Positions 1 through 7,941 are shown, counted from the first letter of the stretch. The stretch is DNA of 16,442 bases from UBA3210 sp963610315 (GCA_963610315.1 CAVDMV010000028.1:1-16442), one strand, 5' to 3'. Numbers and translations are program-made. Notes: generated from the sequence alone by a model not told the origin.

Positions 1-40
1 AAAAAAAATTAAATAATTAGCAAATATAATCTTTACAAAA

Positions 41-2398
41 TTATCTCATTTCACAATAAAATGTATTATTTTCAATATCTAAAATTAAATAAAGGTTTAC
101 ATCTGCAACTGTATTTACTTTTAATTCTACCTTACCTTCTTCATAGTCTGTTTCAGAAACAATGACATAAGATCCTAAACTAGCAGAAAACTTTCCATCA
201 CTATATAAAGTAATGGCATCAGCAATATACATATAATTATTAGCTGCATCACCACTATTTATATTTTTATAAGTATTAACAATTTTTGATTCATCAATTG
301 AATATGTTGAAACTGTTTTAGTTTCTGCATCAATGGCAAATAGAAAATAAGCTGTTTCATTGGTTCCCATTTTTAATATCTCACCATCTACAATATAATT
401 ACAATAATTATTATAATTATCATCTAAAACGAGATATCCATTATTGTAAAGAGTTAGTGTTCTTTCTTTTGTTTCAGAAGCTGCATTAGCGGCATTTATC
501 CAATCATCTTTAACAGTATATTTGCCTAATACATTAGCGTTTTCAAAATCCGGTCTTATTGAAACACTAAAGGAACAAGTTTCTCCTTCATAAGTAACTG
601 TATAATTTACAGAATTACCTGCTTCATTTTCAAAATTATCATCGATAGAAATCATTTCTTCAGTAATAGAAACTACTTCTTCTTTTCCATTATAATAAAG
701 TACATTTAAATTTGAAGATAATAATGCTTCTTTTAATTTTGAGATCGTTTCTTCTTTAGTTTCTTGAACAGCTAATGAAGATAAATCAATGTTTAAAGAA
801 GAGATCGCATTTTCATCGACAATCGAAATTTTAATTTGAAAATATTCTTCGTTTATCTTAACATAAGCTACTTTACCACCTGTATTAGTAGTATCTAAAG
901 GTACATAAGTAGGTTCCTCAGTCGCTTTTTCATCTAATTCAAATACATTTTTTGAAGTTAATAAAACTTTATATGAGTAACCTTCATTAGTTTGAGCATA
1001 TACAACATGAGAATTTGAGTCAAAACTTTCCCCAACTCGAAGAATAATTTCACTAGTTTGCTCAACATATTCAAATTTAACTCCCTCAAGAGAAGTTACT
1101 AAATAAGCAGATAAAGTATATTCATTACCATCAAAAGTAACAGTAATTTCGCTCATACCGTCTGAAACATAATTCATTACTTTTACGCTAGTAAATTCAG
1201 AAGCTAAAATAGAAGTTGCAACTCCACTACTATAAAAAACTGATGCATTATAATTATCTAAATTAAGAAGTTCTCCGGTTTTTTCGTCATATTCAATAAT
1301 ATATTGTCTATCAAAAGAGACATTAGTAACGCTGATGCTAGAAGGATCATAAACCGAAATATAACAATCAAATTTTTGACCATTATAAGAAATTATTAAA
1401 GTATATTCTCCTACAGTTTTTAAATCGATTTCATCTAAATTTAAAACCATATCTTTAGTTAAATAGATATCAGAAGAACTTCCATCAGAATAATATACTC
1501 TGACTAATAAATCTTCTAAATTACTACCAAGAACTACATTTCTATTAGCTAATTCTAAATATTTAACTGTTTTAGATGATAATAAAACGCTAGATTCACT
1601 ACTTGTTCCATCAGTGTAATAATATGTAAATACTAAATAAGTATCTCCATTTTCATCAACACGAGTAGTAGTTTCTACTTTTTCAATACCGCGGCCAGTT
1701 TCACCCTTTTCGCCTTGGGCACCTGCTTCACCAGGATCACCTTTGTCGCCCTTTTCGCCTTGAGCACCAGTTGCGCCAGTGTCACCTTTGTCGCCCTTTT
1801 CACCTTGAGCTCCAGTTGCACCAGTGTCACCTTTGTCGCCCTTTTCACCTTGAGCTCCAGTTGCTCCAGTGTCACCTTTGTCGCCCTTTTCACCTTGAGC
1901 TCCAGTTGCTCCAGTGTCACCTTTTTCACCCTTTTCACCTTGGGCTCCAGTTGTGCCATCTGTTCCTTTAATATTACCAGCTTTTACCCAACCTGATTCA
2001 CCTTTAATATAGAAATCAAATGTTGTGGTATCAATATAAGAATCGCTTAAATTACCTAATGAGCTATCTGGAGCACCTGCACCAGTTAATAAACTAGTTC
2101 CGTCTTCTCCATCTTCACCAGCATCACCTTTATCGCCCTTGTCACCTTTTTCACCTTGGACTCCAGTTGCGCCAGTGTCACCTTTGTCGCCTTTATCACC
2201 CTTGTCACCTTTTTCACCTTTAATTGTCGCTAACCACTCTTGATAGGATAATGTCCCACCATTTTCAGCATAAACTTCGTAAATTTGTTCTATTTCAGTT
2301 TTCGCTACTGAGCTAGAAGAATCTCCTCCACAGCTAGCTAAACTAAATAAAGATGAAGTTAAAGCTAAAACACAAAGAAACTTAGTTTTTTTGTTCAT
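41..2398 (-). CDS. Collagen-like surface lipoprotein with bacterial Ig-like domains
   Basis: This 785-residue protein is predicted to be exported and lipid-anchored on the outer face of the cell membrane. Residues 1-23 are a lipoprotein signal peptide: a KK-containing start, a hydrophobic core and the lipobox LASC with Cys23. A motif around 44-60 (ENGG..SY.EWLATIKG) leads into Gly-X-Y repeats at 61-102. A non-collagen insert follows at 103-144 (GAGAP...SYIDTTT...GWVKAGNIKG), then a second Gly-X-Y block at 145-235. The Lys/Asp/Glu-rich triplets (GEK, GDK) fit charge-stabilised bacterial collagen. About four divergent Ig-like units resembling bacterial Ig-like group 3 follow (first about 276-351, the rest to about 620). 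A beta-rich tail ends the protein (622-785). The ATG at 2398 is preferred because AGAAGGGAGA lies just upstream; an in-frame GTG at 2431 has no ribosome site. It is a single-gene unit with its own promoter. Adhesion or matrix binding is plausible but not shown. Confidence 0.85.
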   Translation of the reverse strand: MNKKTKFLCVLALTSSLFSLASCGGDSSSSVAKTEIEQIYEVYAENGGTLSYQEWLATIKGEKGDKGDKGDKGDTGATGVQGEKGDKGDKGDAGEDGEDGTSLLTGAGAPDSSLGNLSDSYIDTTTFDFYIKGESGWVKAGNIKGTDGTTGAQGEKGEKGDTGATGAQGEKGDKGDTGATGAQGEKGDKGDTGATGAQGEKGDKGDTGATGAQGEKGDKGDPGEAGAQGEKGETGRGIEKVETTTRVDENGDTYLVFTYYYTDGTSSESSVLLSSKTVKYLELANRNVVLGSNLEDLLVRVYYSDGSSSDIYLTKDMVLNLDEIDLKTVGEYTLIISYNGQKFDCYISVYDPSSISVTNVSFDRQYIIEYDEKTGELLNLDNYNASVFYSSGVATSILASEFTSVKVMNYVSDGMSEITVTFDGNEYTLSAYLVTSLEGVKFEYVEQTSEIILRVGESFDSNSHVVYAQTNEGYSYKVLLTSKNVFELDEKATEEPTYVPLDTTNTGGKVAYVKINEEYFQIKISIVDENAISSLNIDLSSLAVQETKEETISKLKEALLSSNLNVLYYNGKEEVVSITEEMISIDDNFENEAGNSVNYTVTYEGETCSFSVSIRPDFENANVLGKYTVKDDWINAANAASETKERTLTLYNNGYLVLDDNYNNYCNYIVDGEILKMGTNETAYFLFAIDAETKTVSTYSIDESKIVNTYKNINSGDAANNYMYIADAITLYSDGKFSASLGSYVIVSETDYEEGKVELKVNTVADVNLYLILDIENNTFYCEMR
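1697..1966 (-). repeat. Six tandem 45-bp units encoding collagen-like Gly-X-Y
   Basis: Six in-frame 45-bp units each encode 15 residues (five Gly-X-Y triplets; core GDTGATGAQGEKGDK). Units begin at 1697, 1742, 1787, 1832, 1877 and 1922. The units at 1832 and 1877 are identical. The unit at 1787 differs from them by one base, the unit at 1742 by about four, and the two outer units are much more diverged. This pattern fits recent expansion by slippage or unequal recombination in the middle of the array. Because 45 is divisible by three, other frames also stay open here, which creates spurious ORFs on both strands. Confidence 0.95.
2093..2218 (-). repeat. First collagen-like Gly-X-Y segment
   Basis: Fourteen Gly-X-Y triplets (residues 61-102 of the lipoprotein) are rich in GDK and GEK and contain one copy of the GDTGAT-x-x-GEKGDK type found in the 45-bp array. 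It is separated from the main array by a 42-residue insert. It is less regular at the DNA level than the downstream array. Confidence 0.85.
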
Positions 2399-2439
2399 AT
2401 ATTTTGTCTCCCTTCTATATGATAATTTCACTATACAAA

Positions 2440-2454
2440 AGTAAGCGCTAACAA
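2440..2454 (-). promoter_or_regulatory. Candidate cre (CcpA) operator
   Basis: Read on the minus strand, TTGTTAGCGCTTACT matches the Bacillus catabolite-responsive element consensus WTGNAANCGNWNNCW at all but one defined position. It lies just downstream of the -10 box of the lipoprotein gene, where CcpA binding would block transcription. The sequence TTAGC also occurs twice 11 bp apart here (TTAGCAC and TTAGCGC), so another repressor binding a direct repeat is possible. Nothing in the window shows that the organism has CcpA. Confidence 0.45.
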
Positions 2455-2461
2455 AGTGCTA

Positions 2462-2490
2462 ATTATAGAAGAAAAAATTAACTTTTTTTA
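2462..2490 (-). promoter_or_regulatory. Probable promoter of the collagen-like lipoprotein
   Basis: A perfect -10 hexamer TATAAT lies at 2467-2462. At 17-bp spacing the -35 position reads TAAAAA (2490-2485), which is poor, but the upstream DNA is A/T-rich and could act as an UP element. Transcription would start near 2455, leaving a leader of about 57 nt. Confidence 0.5.
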
Positions 2491-2500
2491 AAATTTAGCC

Positions 2501-2529
2501 AAAAGAAAAAGAATAGTTGCCTATTCTTC
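2501..2529 (-). terminator. Intrinsic terminator overlapping the lepA stop codon
   Basis: On the minus strand GAAGAATAG pairs with CTATTCTTT around a GCAA tetraloop (GNRA type), and the transcript continues as TTTTTCTTTT. The lepA stop codon TAG is the last triplet of the 5' arm. The stem is low in G+C but the U tract is good. It separates the lepA unit from the lipoprotein unit. Confidence 0.75.
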
Positions 2530-4335
2530 ATCTTCATCAACAGAAAGTATTGCCATAAAAGCTTCTTGAGGAACTTCAACTGAACCTATCGCTTTCATTC
2601 TCTTTTTACCTTCTTTTTGTTTTTCTAATAATTTCTTCTTACGGGAGATATCGCCACCATAACATTTTGCAAGAACATCTTTTCTAACTGCTTTAATATC
2701 ACTACGTGCGATAACTTTTCCGCCGATGGCTGCTTGAATTGGTACTTCAAATTGTTGTCTAGGAATGACATCTTTTAATTTCTTAACGATGCTATTACCG
2801 CGTGAATAAGCAAAATCTTTATAGACAATTGAACTTAAGGCATCAATTGGATCACCGTTTAATAAGATATCCATTTTAACTAATTTACTAGCTTGGTAAC
2901 CAATTAATTGATAATCAAATGAAGCATAACCTCTAGTATATGATTTTAATTTATCAAAGAAGTTATAAATAATTTCTGATAATGGTAAGTTATAAGTTAA
3001 CTGCATTCTTGTCGCATCTAAATAATCTAAAGAAACGTAAATTCCTCTTTTTTCTTGGCATAATTTCATAATCGCTCCAACATATTCATTTGGAGTCATA
3101 ATTTTTGCTTCGACAAATGGTTCTTGAATTTCTTTAATCTTAGTTATTTCAGGCATTAAAGATGGGTTATCTAGTTCTACCATTGTTCCATCATTTAAAT
3201 AAATATGATAAATAACGCTTGGAGCAGTTAAAATTAAATCAATGTTATATTCTCTTTCAAGTCTTTCTTGAATGACATCCATATGGAGTAAGCCTAAGAA
3301 GCCACATCTAAAACCAAAACCTAAAGCTTGAGAAGTTTCTGGTTCAAATACTAATGAAGCATCATTTAAACATAGTTTTTCTAAAGCTTCTTTTAAGTCT
3401 TGATATTTTTTTGAATCACAAGGATAAAGTCCGCAGTAGACCATTGGAGATAATTTCTTATATCCTGGTAAAGCTTCTTTAGCAGGATTATTTTTTAAGG
3501 TGATTGTATCACCAGAACGAACTTCCGTAATATCTTTAATTTGAGCGGCAATCCAACCGACTTCACCTGCGACTAATTCATTAACTTTAATTTCTTTTGG
3601 ATTTCTAAAACCTAGTTCAGTAACTTGATAAGATAAAGAATTGCTCATTAAAAGAATTTCGTCTCCGACTTTTACTTTACCTTCTTTAATTCTTACTTGC
3701 GCAACGACACCTCGATATGAATCATAGAATGAATCAAAGATTAATGCTTTTAATGGAGCAGATCTATCTCCAGTTGGTGCAGGAATTTTAGAAACAATTT
3801 CTTCTAAAATTTGTTCGACGTTTAAACCGGTTTTGGCAGAAACTGGTACAGCTTCATCACAAGGTAAGCCAATTGTTTCTTCAATTTCTTTTTTAGTTCT
3901 ATCAATATCCGCGCTAGGAAGATCCACCTTATTAATGACAGGGATAATTTCTAAGTCATTATCAATCGCGAGATACACATTCGCGAGCGTTTGAGCTTCT
4001 ACTCCTTGGGTAGCATCAACTACAAGTAATGCTCCTTCACAAGCCGCGAGGGATCTACTAACTTCATAAGTAAAGTCGACGTGACCCGGAGTATCGATTA
4101 AATTAAAAAGATAATCCTCGCCATTTTTTGCGTGATATTTTAAGTTAACCGCGTTTAATTTAATTGTAATTCCTCTTTCTCTTTCTAAGTCCATAGAGTC
4201 AAGTAATTGGTCTTTCATTTCTCTTTTTGAAACTGTATCAGTAAGTTCAAGAATTCGATCTGCAAGAGTAGATTTACCATGATCAATATGAGCGATAATC
4301 GAGAAGTTTCTAATATGTGAGTTATCAAATTCCAT
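2521..4335 (-). CDS. lepA: Elongation factor 4 (LepA), ribosome-associated GTPase
   Basis: LepA/EF4 is a translational GTPase that binds the ribosome and affects elongation and subunit assembly. At 604 residues it is full length for the family. All G motifs are visible: AHIDHGKS (15-22), ERGITI (53-58), DTPGH (81-85), NKVD (135-138) and SAKTG (166-170). Domain II-V sequence follows, including GFGFRCGFLGLLHMD near 345, and the LepA-specific basic C-terminal segment (GGDISRKKKLLEKQKEGKKR) close to the end. The ATG at 4335 has AAGGTG about 10 nt upstream. It is the last gene of a three-gene unit, 51 nt after the helicase gene, and is followed by a terminator. In Bacillus subtilis lepA is followed by hemN and hrcA; that neighbourhood is absent here. 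Confidence 0.98.
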   Translation of the reverse strand: MEFDNSHIRNFSIIAHIDHGKSTLADRILELTDTVSKREMKDQLLDSMDLERERGITIKLNAVNLKYHAKNGEDYLFNLIDTPGHVDFTYEVSRSLAACEGALLVVDATQGVEAQTLANVYLAIDNDLEIIPVINKVDLPSADIDRTKKEIEETIGLPCDEAVPVSAKTGLNVEQILEEIVSKIPAPTGDRSAPLKALIFDSFYDSYRGVVAQVRIKEGKVKVGDEILLMSNSLSYQVTELGFRNPKEIKVNELVAGEVGWIAAQIKDITEVRSGDTITLKNNPAKEALPGYKKLSPMVYCGLYPCDSKKYQDLKEALEKLCLNDASLVFEPETSQALGFGFRCGFLGLLHMDVIQERLEREYNIDLILTAPSVIYHIYLNDGTMVELDNPSLMPEITKIKEIQEPFVEAKIMTPNEYVGAIMKLCQEKRGIYVSLDYLDATRMQLTYNLPLSEIIYNFFDKLKSYTRGYASFDYQLIGYQASKLVKMDILLNGDPIDALSSIVYKDFAYSRGNSIVKKLKDVIPRQQFEVPIQAAIGGKVIARSDIKAVRKDVLAKCYGGDISRKKKLLEKQKEGKKRMKAIGSVEVPQEAFMAILSVDEDEE

Positions 4336-4356
4336 ATATTTTTCACCTTCTATAAG

Positions 4357-4380
4357 AATATATCTTAAAATCGATATATT
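4357..4380. repeat. Perfect 8-bp inverted repeat in the lepA leader
   Basis: AATATATC and GATATATT form a perfect inverted repeat with an 8-nt spacer inside the 51-nt gap before lepA, about 12 nt upstream of its ribosome site. There is no U tract, so it is not a terminator. It could be an mRNA processing hairpin, a protein-binding site, or chance in A/T-rich DNA. Confidence 0.4.
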
Positions 4381-4386
4381 TGCTAT

Positions 4387-6741
4387 TTATTTTTGATGTT
4401 TTTGCCAAAATTCTTCTAAGTAATAATCAATCTCAGTATTTGATTTTACAAAATAAGAATTCCTAAATTGCTTTTTAAATAAATCAAGATATCGGTTAGT
4501 TTTATATCTTTCATCAATAAAGAGAAGTGCACCGACATCGTTTTCACTTCTAATTACTCTTCCACCAGCTTGAATAACTTTGCTTATCCCAGGATTAGAA
4601 TAAGCGTAATCATAGCCATTATGTTCGTTATTACCATAATAATCTTTAATTAAATCAAGATCATAAGAGATCGTTGGTAAACCAACTCCAATAATAATCG
4701 CGCCGATAAGTTTATCGCTATCTAAATCGATGCCTTCAGAAAATGCTCCGCCTAAAACGGCAAAACCTAAAGTAGTATAGTTAGGTGAAGAAGAAAAATT
4801 CTTTAAAAATAAATCTTTATCTTTTTCTTCCATATCTTTAACTTGTTTAATATAAGAGATGTTTTTATCTTCTTTCATTCGAGAAAATACTTCTTCTAAA
4901 TAAGCATACGAAGGAAAGAAAGCTAAATAATTACCGACCTTTTTTGAAATAAAATGATAAATAGTGTCCGCGATTTGAGTATATGAATAAGCTCGATCTT
5001 TATATTTAGTTGAAATATCATCACGAATTAAAGTTATTAAATTTTCTTTAGGGAATGGCGAAGGTAACTTCATTAAGGGAGTTTTATCGTCTCCACCTAA
5101 ACAATTAACATAATATTCAATCGGAGTTAAAGTCGCGGAAAAGAAGATACTCGATTTTAATTTTTTTAAGGTATCTTTAATTAAATTAGATGCATCTAAA
5201 CATTTTATATGAATAAATAAGTCATTATCTTTTTTCTCATAATAACAAGCAAATTCTTTACTGATATAATCAGATAATTTAATAAATCGATTTAATTCAC
5301 GGAATAGATCCTTAAATTTAGTTGTAATTAAATTAGGATAAGTTGAAGCGAAAACAATTTCTTCTTTATAAACGGAACAAAGTAAATCGTATAAAGTTCC
5401 ATCAAAATCACTTTCTTCTTTATAATAATCATTAATTGAATCGTATTTTTCTTGTAAATATTTTATTAATTTACGCATATATCTTTTAAAGCCTAAAGCT
5501 TTAGTTTTTTTAATATCTTCATAAATTATCTTAAAATCATTCATCGAGATAGAAGATGAATACATATTTCTCGATCTACTAATTAAGTTATGCGTCTCAT
5601 CGATAAGTGCGACGTAATTAGTTTTTTCCGTTTCAAAATAACGTTTAAAATAAACGATTGGATCAAATAAATAATTATAATCACAGATAATTGCATCACA
5701 ATATAAAGAAACATCTAATTGATATTCAAAAGGACATATTTCATATTTCGCGGCATAATTAAATATTTTATTTTCATCGATAATATCTTCATGTAGAAAG
5801 ATATCTTCAATTGCTTTTCTTATTTTATCGTAATAACCTACACAAAATGGGCATTCATCAGGATTACAAGAAATAGACGAATTAACGCACATTTTTTCTT
5901 TGGCCGTTATTTTAATTCCTTTAATATTAAGTCCACTTTCATTAAGTTTTTTTAAAGCATTAAGTGCAACGCTTTTCGCGATATTTTTCGCACTTAAATA
6001 AAAGATTTTTTCAGTATTGGATGTTGAAAAAGTCTTTACCGAAGGAAAGATGGTCGACATCGTTTTACCAATACCAGTCGGAGCTTCAATAAAGATTGTT
6101 TGTTTATTTATAATAGTTGCATAAACTGCTTTGGCTAGTTCTTTTTGTCCTTCGCGAAAATTTGTATAAGGAAATTTAATATTCCCGGCGTTAGAAATAA
6201 ATTCTTTTCGATGAGTATCGATTGAAGTATAAAAATATAAATATTCATTTAATAAATTTAGATAATAATCTTCTAATTCTTTAAATGAAAACGAAAAATT
6301 ATAGATTAGTTTATTATCGAATTCTAAATCGTTATCTTCATTTTGGCTAATATAAGTTAAACGTACACCAACTCTTGGCAAATTATTCATATACGCGTAC
6401 ATATATGCATAACACATCGCTTGACCTAAATGCCATTCTTTTTGTTCTTCATAATATTTATCTAAATCTTGCACAGTAGTTTTTATTTCATCAATTATTG
6501 GAGTAGAAGAAAGGATAATTCCATCCGCGCGACCGATAATTTCAAAATCAAATTCTCCAAGCAAAGTCTTCACTTCTAAAGGAACTTCTTTTAAATAATT
6601 ATTTTCTTGAATCTTTTGATAACGTAAATGAATTCGTGACCCTTCAGCCATCGTTTCATTATTATAAATTCGATCATCAATATTTCCTTTACGAAGCAAA
6701 AAATCAACTAAACCATGGACAGATAGTTTAATAGTAGACAT
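4387..6741 (-). CDS. PD-(D/E)XK nuclease fused to XPD/DinG-type Fe-S DNA helicase
   Basis: This 784-residue protein combines an N-terminal nuclease-like domain and a superfamily 2 DNA helicase of the Rad3/XPD/DinG group, probably acting in DNA repair. The nuclease part has the RecB/Cas4-type motifs: GxxxH (34-38), GRADG (70-74), DEIK with the E-x-K pair at 85/87, and QAMCY (107-111). The helicase part has Walker A APTGIGKT (220-227), DEAH-box variant DETH (381-384) and motif VI QAGGRVIR (724-731). Between Walker A and DETH, Cys285, 297, 300 and 336 have the spacing expected for the XPD 4Fe-4S cluster; Cys292 is extra. It starts 2 nt after the stop of the upstream DUF697 gene and uses an AAAAAGG site inside that gene, so translation is probably coupled. 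All key catalytic residues I looked for are present. Confidence 0.88.
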   Translation of the reverse strand: MSTIKLSVHGLVDFLLRKGNIDDRIYNNETMAEGSRIHLRYQKIQENNYLKEVPLEVKTLLGEFDFEIIGRADGIILSSTPIIDEIKTTVQDLDKYYEEQKEWHLGQAMCYAYMYAYMNNLPRVGVRLTYISQNEDNDLEFDNKLIYNFSFSFKELEDYYLNLLNEYLYFYTSIDTHRKEFISNAGNIKFPYTNFREGQKELAKAVYATIINKQTIFIEAPTGIGKTMSTIFPSVKTFSTSNTEKIFYLSAKNIAKSVALNALKKLNESGLNIKGIKITAKEKMCVNSSISCNPDECPFCVGYYDKIRKAIEDIFLHEDIIDENKIFNYAAKYEICPFEYQLDVSLYCDAIICDYNYLFDPIVYFKRYFETEKTNYVALIDETHNLISRSRNMYSSSISMNDFKIIYEDIKKTKALGFKRYMRKLIKYLQEKYDSINDYYKEESDFDGTLYDLLCSVYKEEIVFASTYPNLITTKFKDLFRELNRFIKLSDYISKEFACYYEKKDNDLFIHIKCLDASNLIKDTLKKLKSSIFFSATLTPIEYYVNCLGGDDKTPLMKLPSPFPKENLITLIRDDISTKYKDRAYSYTQIADTIYHFISKKVGNYLAFFPSYAYLEEVFSRMKEDKNISYIKQVKDMEEKDKDLFLKNFSSSPNYTTLGFAVLGGAFSEGIDLDSDKLIGAIIIGVGLPTISYDLDLIKDYYGNNEHNGYDYAYSNPGISKVIQAGGRVIRSENDVGALLFIDERYKTNRYLDLFKKQFRNSYFVKSNTEIDYYLEEFWQKHQK

Positions 6742-6743
6742 AA

Positions 6744-7889
6744 TTATTTAGCCTTTTTTACCACATTGATATCTCTTTTTGCTTCAATAACAATGTTATC
6801 AATATTTTCATTTGCTTCTTTTAAAGCTGATGAAACAATTTCTACTTCTACTTCATCAGGATTTTTAATCATTCTTTGAATATTAAATTCTTCATATAAA
6901 TATTTACGGGTAATAATCCCTATTCTTAAGGTGAGTAATGCGTTACTCGCCCCTTGAGTAAGAGATTTAGTTAAGGTAGATAAACCTGGTATTGCGTTTA
7001 ACGCACCTTTCGCTAATTTATCAATTCCATCAATTAAAATATCTTGTAAATTTAAATTTTGTACTGCATAAGCAAACATCGCATTTCGAAAAACTTTAAT
7101 AATTAATTTTGATAAACGTAAATAAGTAGGATGATAACCACATTTAACACATATTTGCATAATCATTCTAATGTTTAATAAAGCGACACTTATCGCATCA
7201 AATTTAGAATTTTGGCTTAATGCCGTAGTCAACATAACCTTAGTGGAAGTGGCGTTAACTATCTTCATAATGTCATTTTTAATATCGGTATCATAGACAT
7301 TTTTTAAGGTATTATTTAATTCTTTTTTATTAGAATAGAAAGTTCTAATTAAGTTTTTATTATCTTCAGAAACATTATCATTTTCTAGTATATTTTTCGC
7401 AACTTTTTGTAATTTTTTAAAATTTGTTTTTGAAATATTTCTCGCATCTTCTTCGCTTACAACATCTAAAGTAAACATTGGAGTCGCTAGAGCCATAATG
7501 ATTGGTCGAATAACAAAGATAAATAATAACGCAATTAAAACACCTGTGACACTTCCAGCCACAATATTTCCTAACGTAATATCAGAAAAAAATCCTTTCA
7601 CAAAAGTAAAAATATTAATTAAACCTGAAATTACTAAAATAGTAATAATCGTCACACAAGCTACCGCGACAGCGCGCACAAATTTATGTGAAGATTTTTT
7701 AATAATCTTTTCTTCTTTAGTCGTAATATCATTATAAAGAAATCTTTGATTTTCTCTCTCTTCTTTTTTTAATTTCTTTTCTTCACGTTTTTTAGTAAAT
7801 ATATTTGTTAAAAAGAACTTATCATTAGTTTTTTTAAGATTTAAATCAGTTTTTTCCTCGACTTTAGTTGGTAAATTTTCTTTTCCCAT
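6744..7889 (-). CDS. DUF697/YcjF-like membrane protein
   Basis: This is a 381-residue protein of unknown function. A charged, lysine-rich N-terminal region (1-66) precedes two hydrophobic segments (about 71-98 and 107-136). After a charged linker comes a domain at about 212-335 that resembles DUF697/YcjF: ALLNIRMIMQICVKCGYHP, then FRNAMFAYAV, a glycine/alanine-rich helical stretch, and LTLRIGIITRKYLYEEF. In proteobacteria YcjF is encoded next to the GTPase-like YcjX; no such partner is seen here apart from the translational GTPase LepA in the same unit. The ATG at 7889 is chosen because AGAGGTGAG lies directly upstream. The in-frame GTG at 7898 would sit inside that ribosome site. It is the first gene of its unit. 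Confidence 0.65.
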   Translation of the reverse strand: MGKENLPTKVEEKTDLNLKKTNDKFFLTNIFTKKREEKKLKKEERENQRFLYNDITTKEEKIIKKSSHKFVRAVAVACVTIITILVISGLINIFTFVKGFFSDITLGNIVAGSVTGVLIALLFIFVIRPIIMALATPMFTLDVVSEEDARNISKTNFKKLQKVAKNILENDNVSEDNKNLIRTFYSNKKELNNTLKNVYDTDIKNDIMKIVNATSTKVMLTTALSQNSKFDAISVALLNIRMIMQICVKCGYHPTYLRLSKLIIKVFRNAMFAYAVQNLNLQDILIDGIDKLAKGALNAIPGLSTLTKSLTQGASNALLTLRIGIITRKYLYEEFNIQRMIKNPDEVEVEIVSSALKEANENIDNIVIEAKRDINVVKKAK

Positions 7890-7909
7890 TAGTCTCACCT
7901 CTAGATTAT

Positions 7910-7939
7910 TTTATAATATTTTAGCTTAATATTCTACAA
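7910..7939 (-). promoter_or_regulatory. Probable promoter of the DUF697-helicase-lepA unit
   Basis: TTGTAG (7939-7934) and TATAAA (7915-7910) are separated by 18 bp. TATTAT at shorter spacing is an alternative -10. The site lies directly after the terminator at 7942-7971 and would give a very short leader of about 14 nt. Confidence 0.5.
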
Positions 7940-7941
7940 TT

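Noticed and set aside
1..40. Terminator after the collagen-like lipoprotein
   Set aside because: Eight T (minus strand) lie at the very edge, but only a weak A/T stem (ATAATT/AATTAT with a ~20-nt loop) precedes them. The real terminator may be outside the window.
1697..1966. CRISPR-like appearance of evenly spaced repeats
   Set aside because: The units are contiguous with no unique spacers, and all six encode in-frame Gly-X-Y.
1675..1996. Open reading frames in other frames on both strands across the collagen repeat
   Set aside because: They exist only because the 45-bp unit is a multiple of three. Their products are low-complexity repeats without ribosome sites, and the minus frame is covered by the collagen-like gene.
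2399..2431. Upstream GTG start for the lipoprotein
   Set aside because: It would place 11 charged residues before the signal peptide, has no ribosome site, and would put the good ribosome site inside the coding region.
2440..2461. CIRCE (HrcA) element before the lipoprotein gene
   Set aside because: Only one half-site (TTAGCACT) is present. The matching inverted half at 9-nt spacing is missing.
7498..7737. 79-codon plus-strand ORF inside the DUF697 gene
   Set aside because: It is antisense to a well-supported coding region, has no ribosome site, and its composition mirrors the TM-coding strand.
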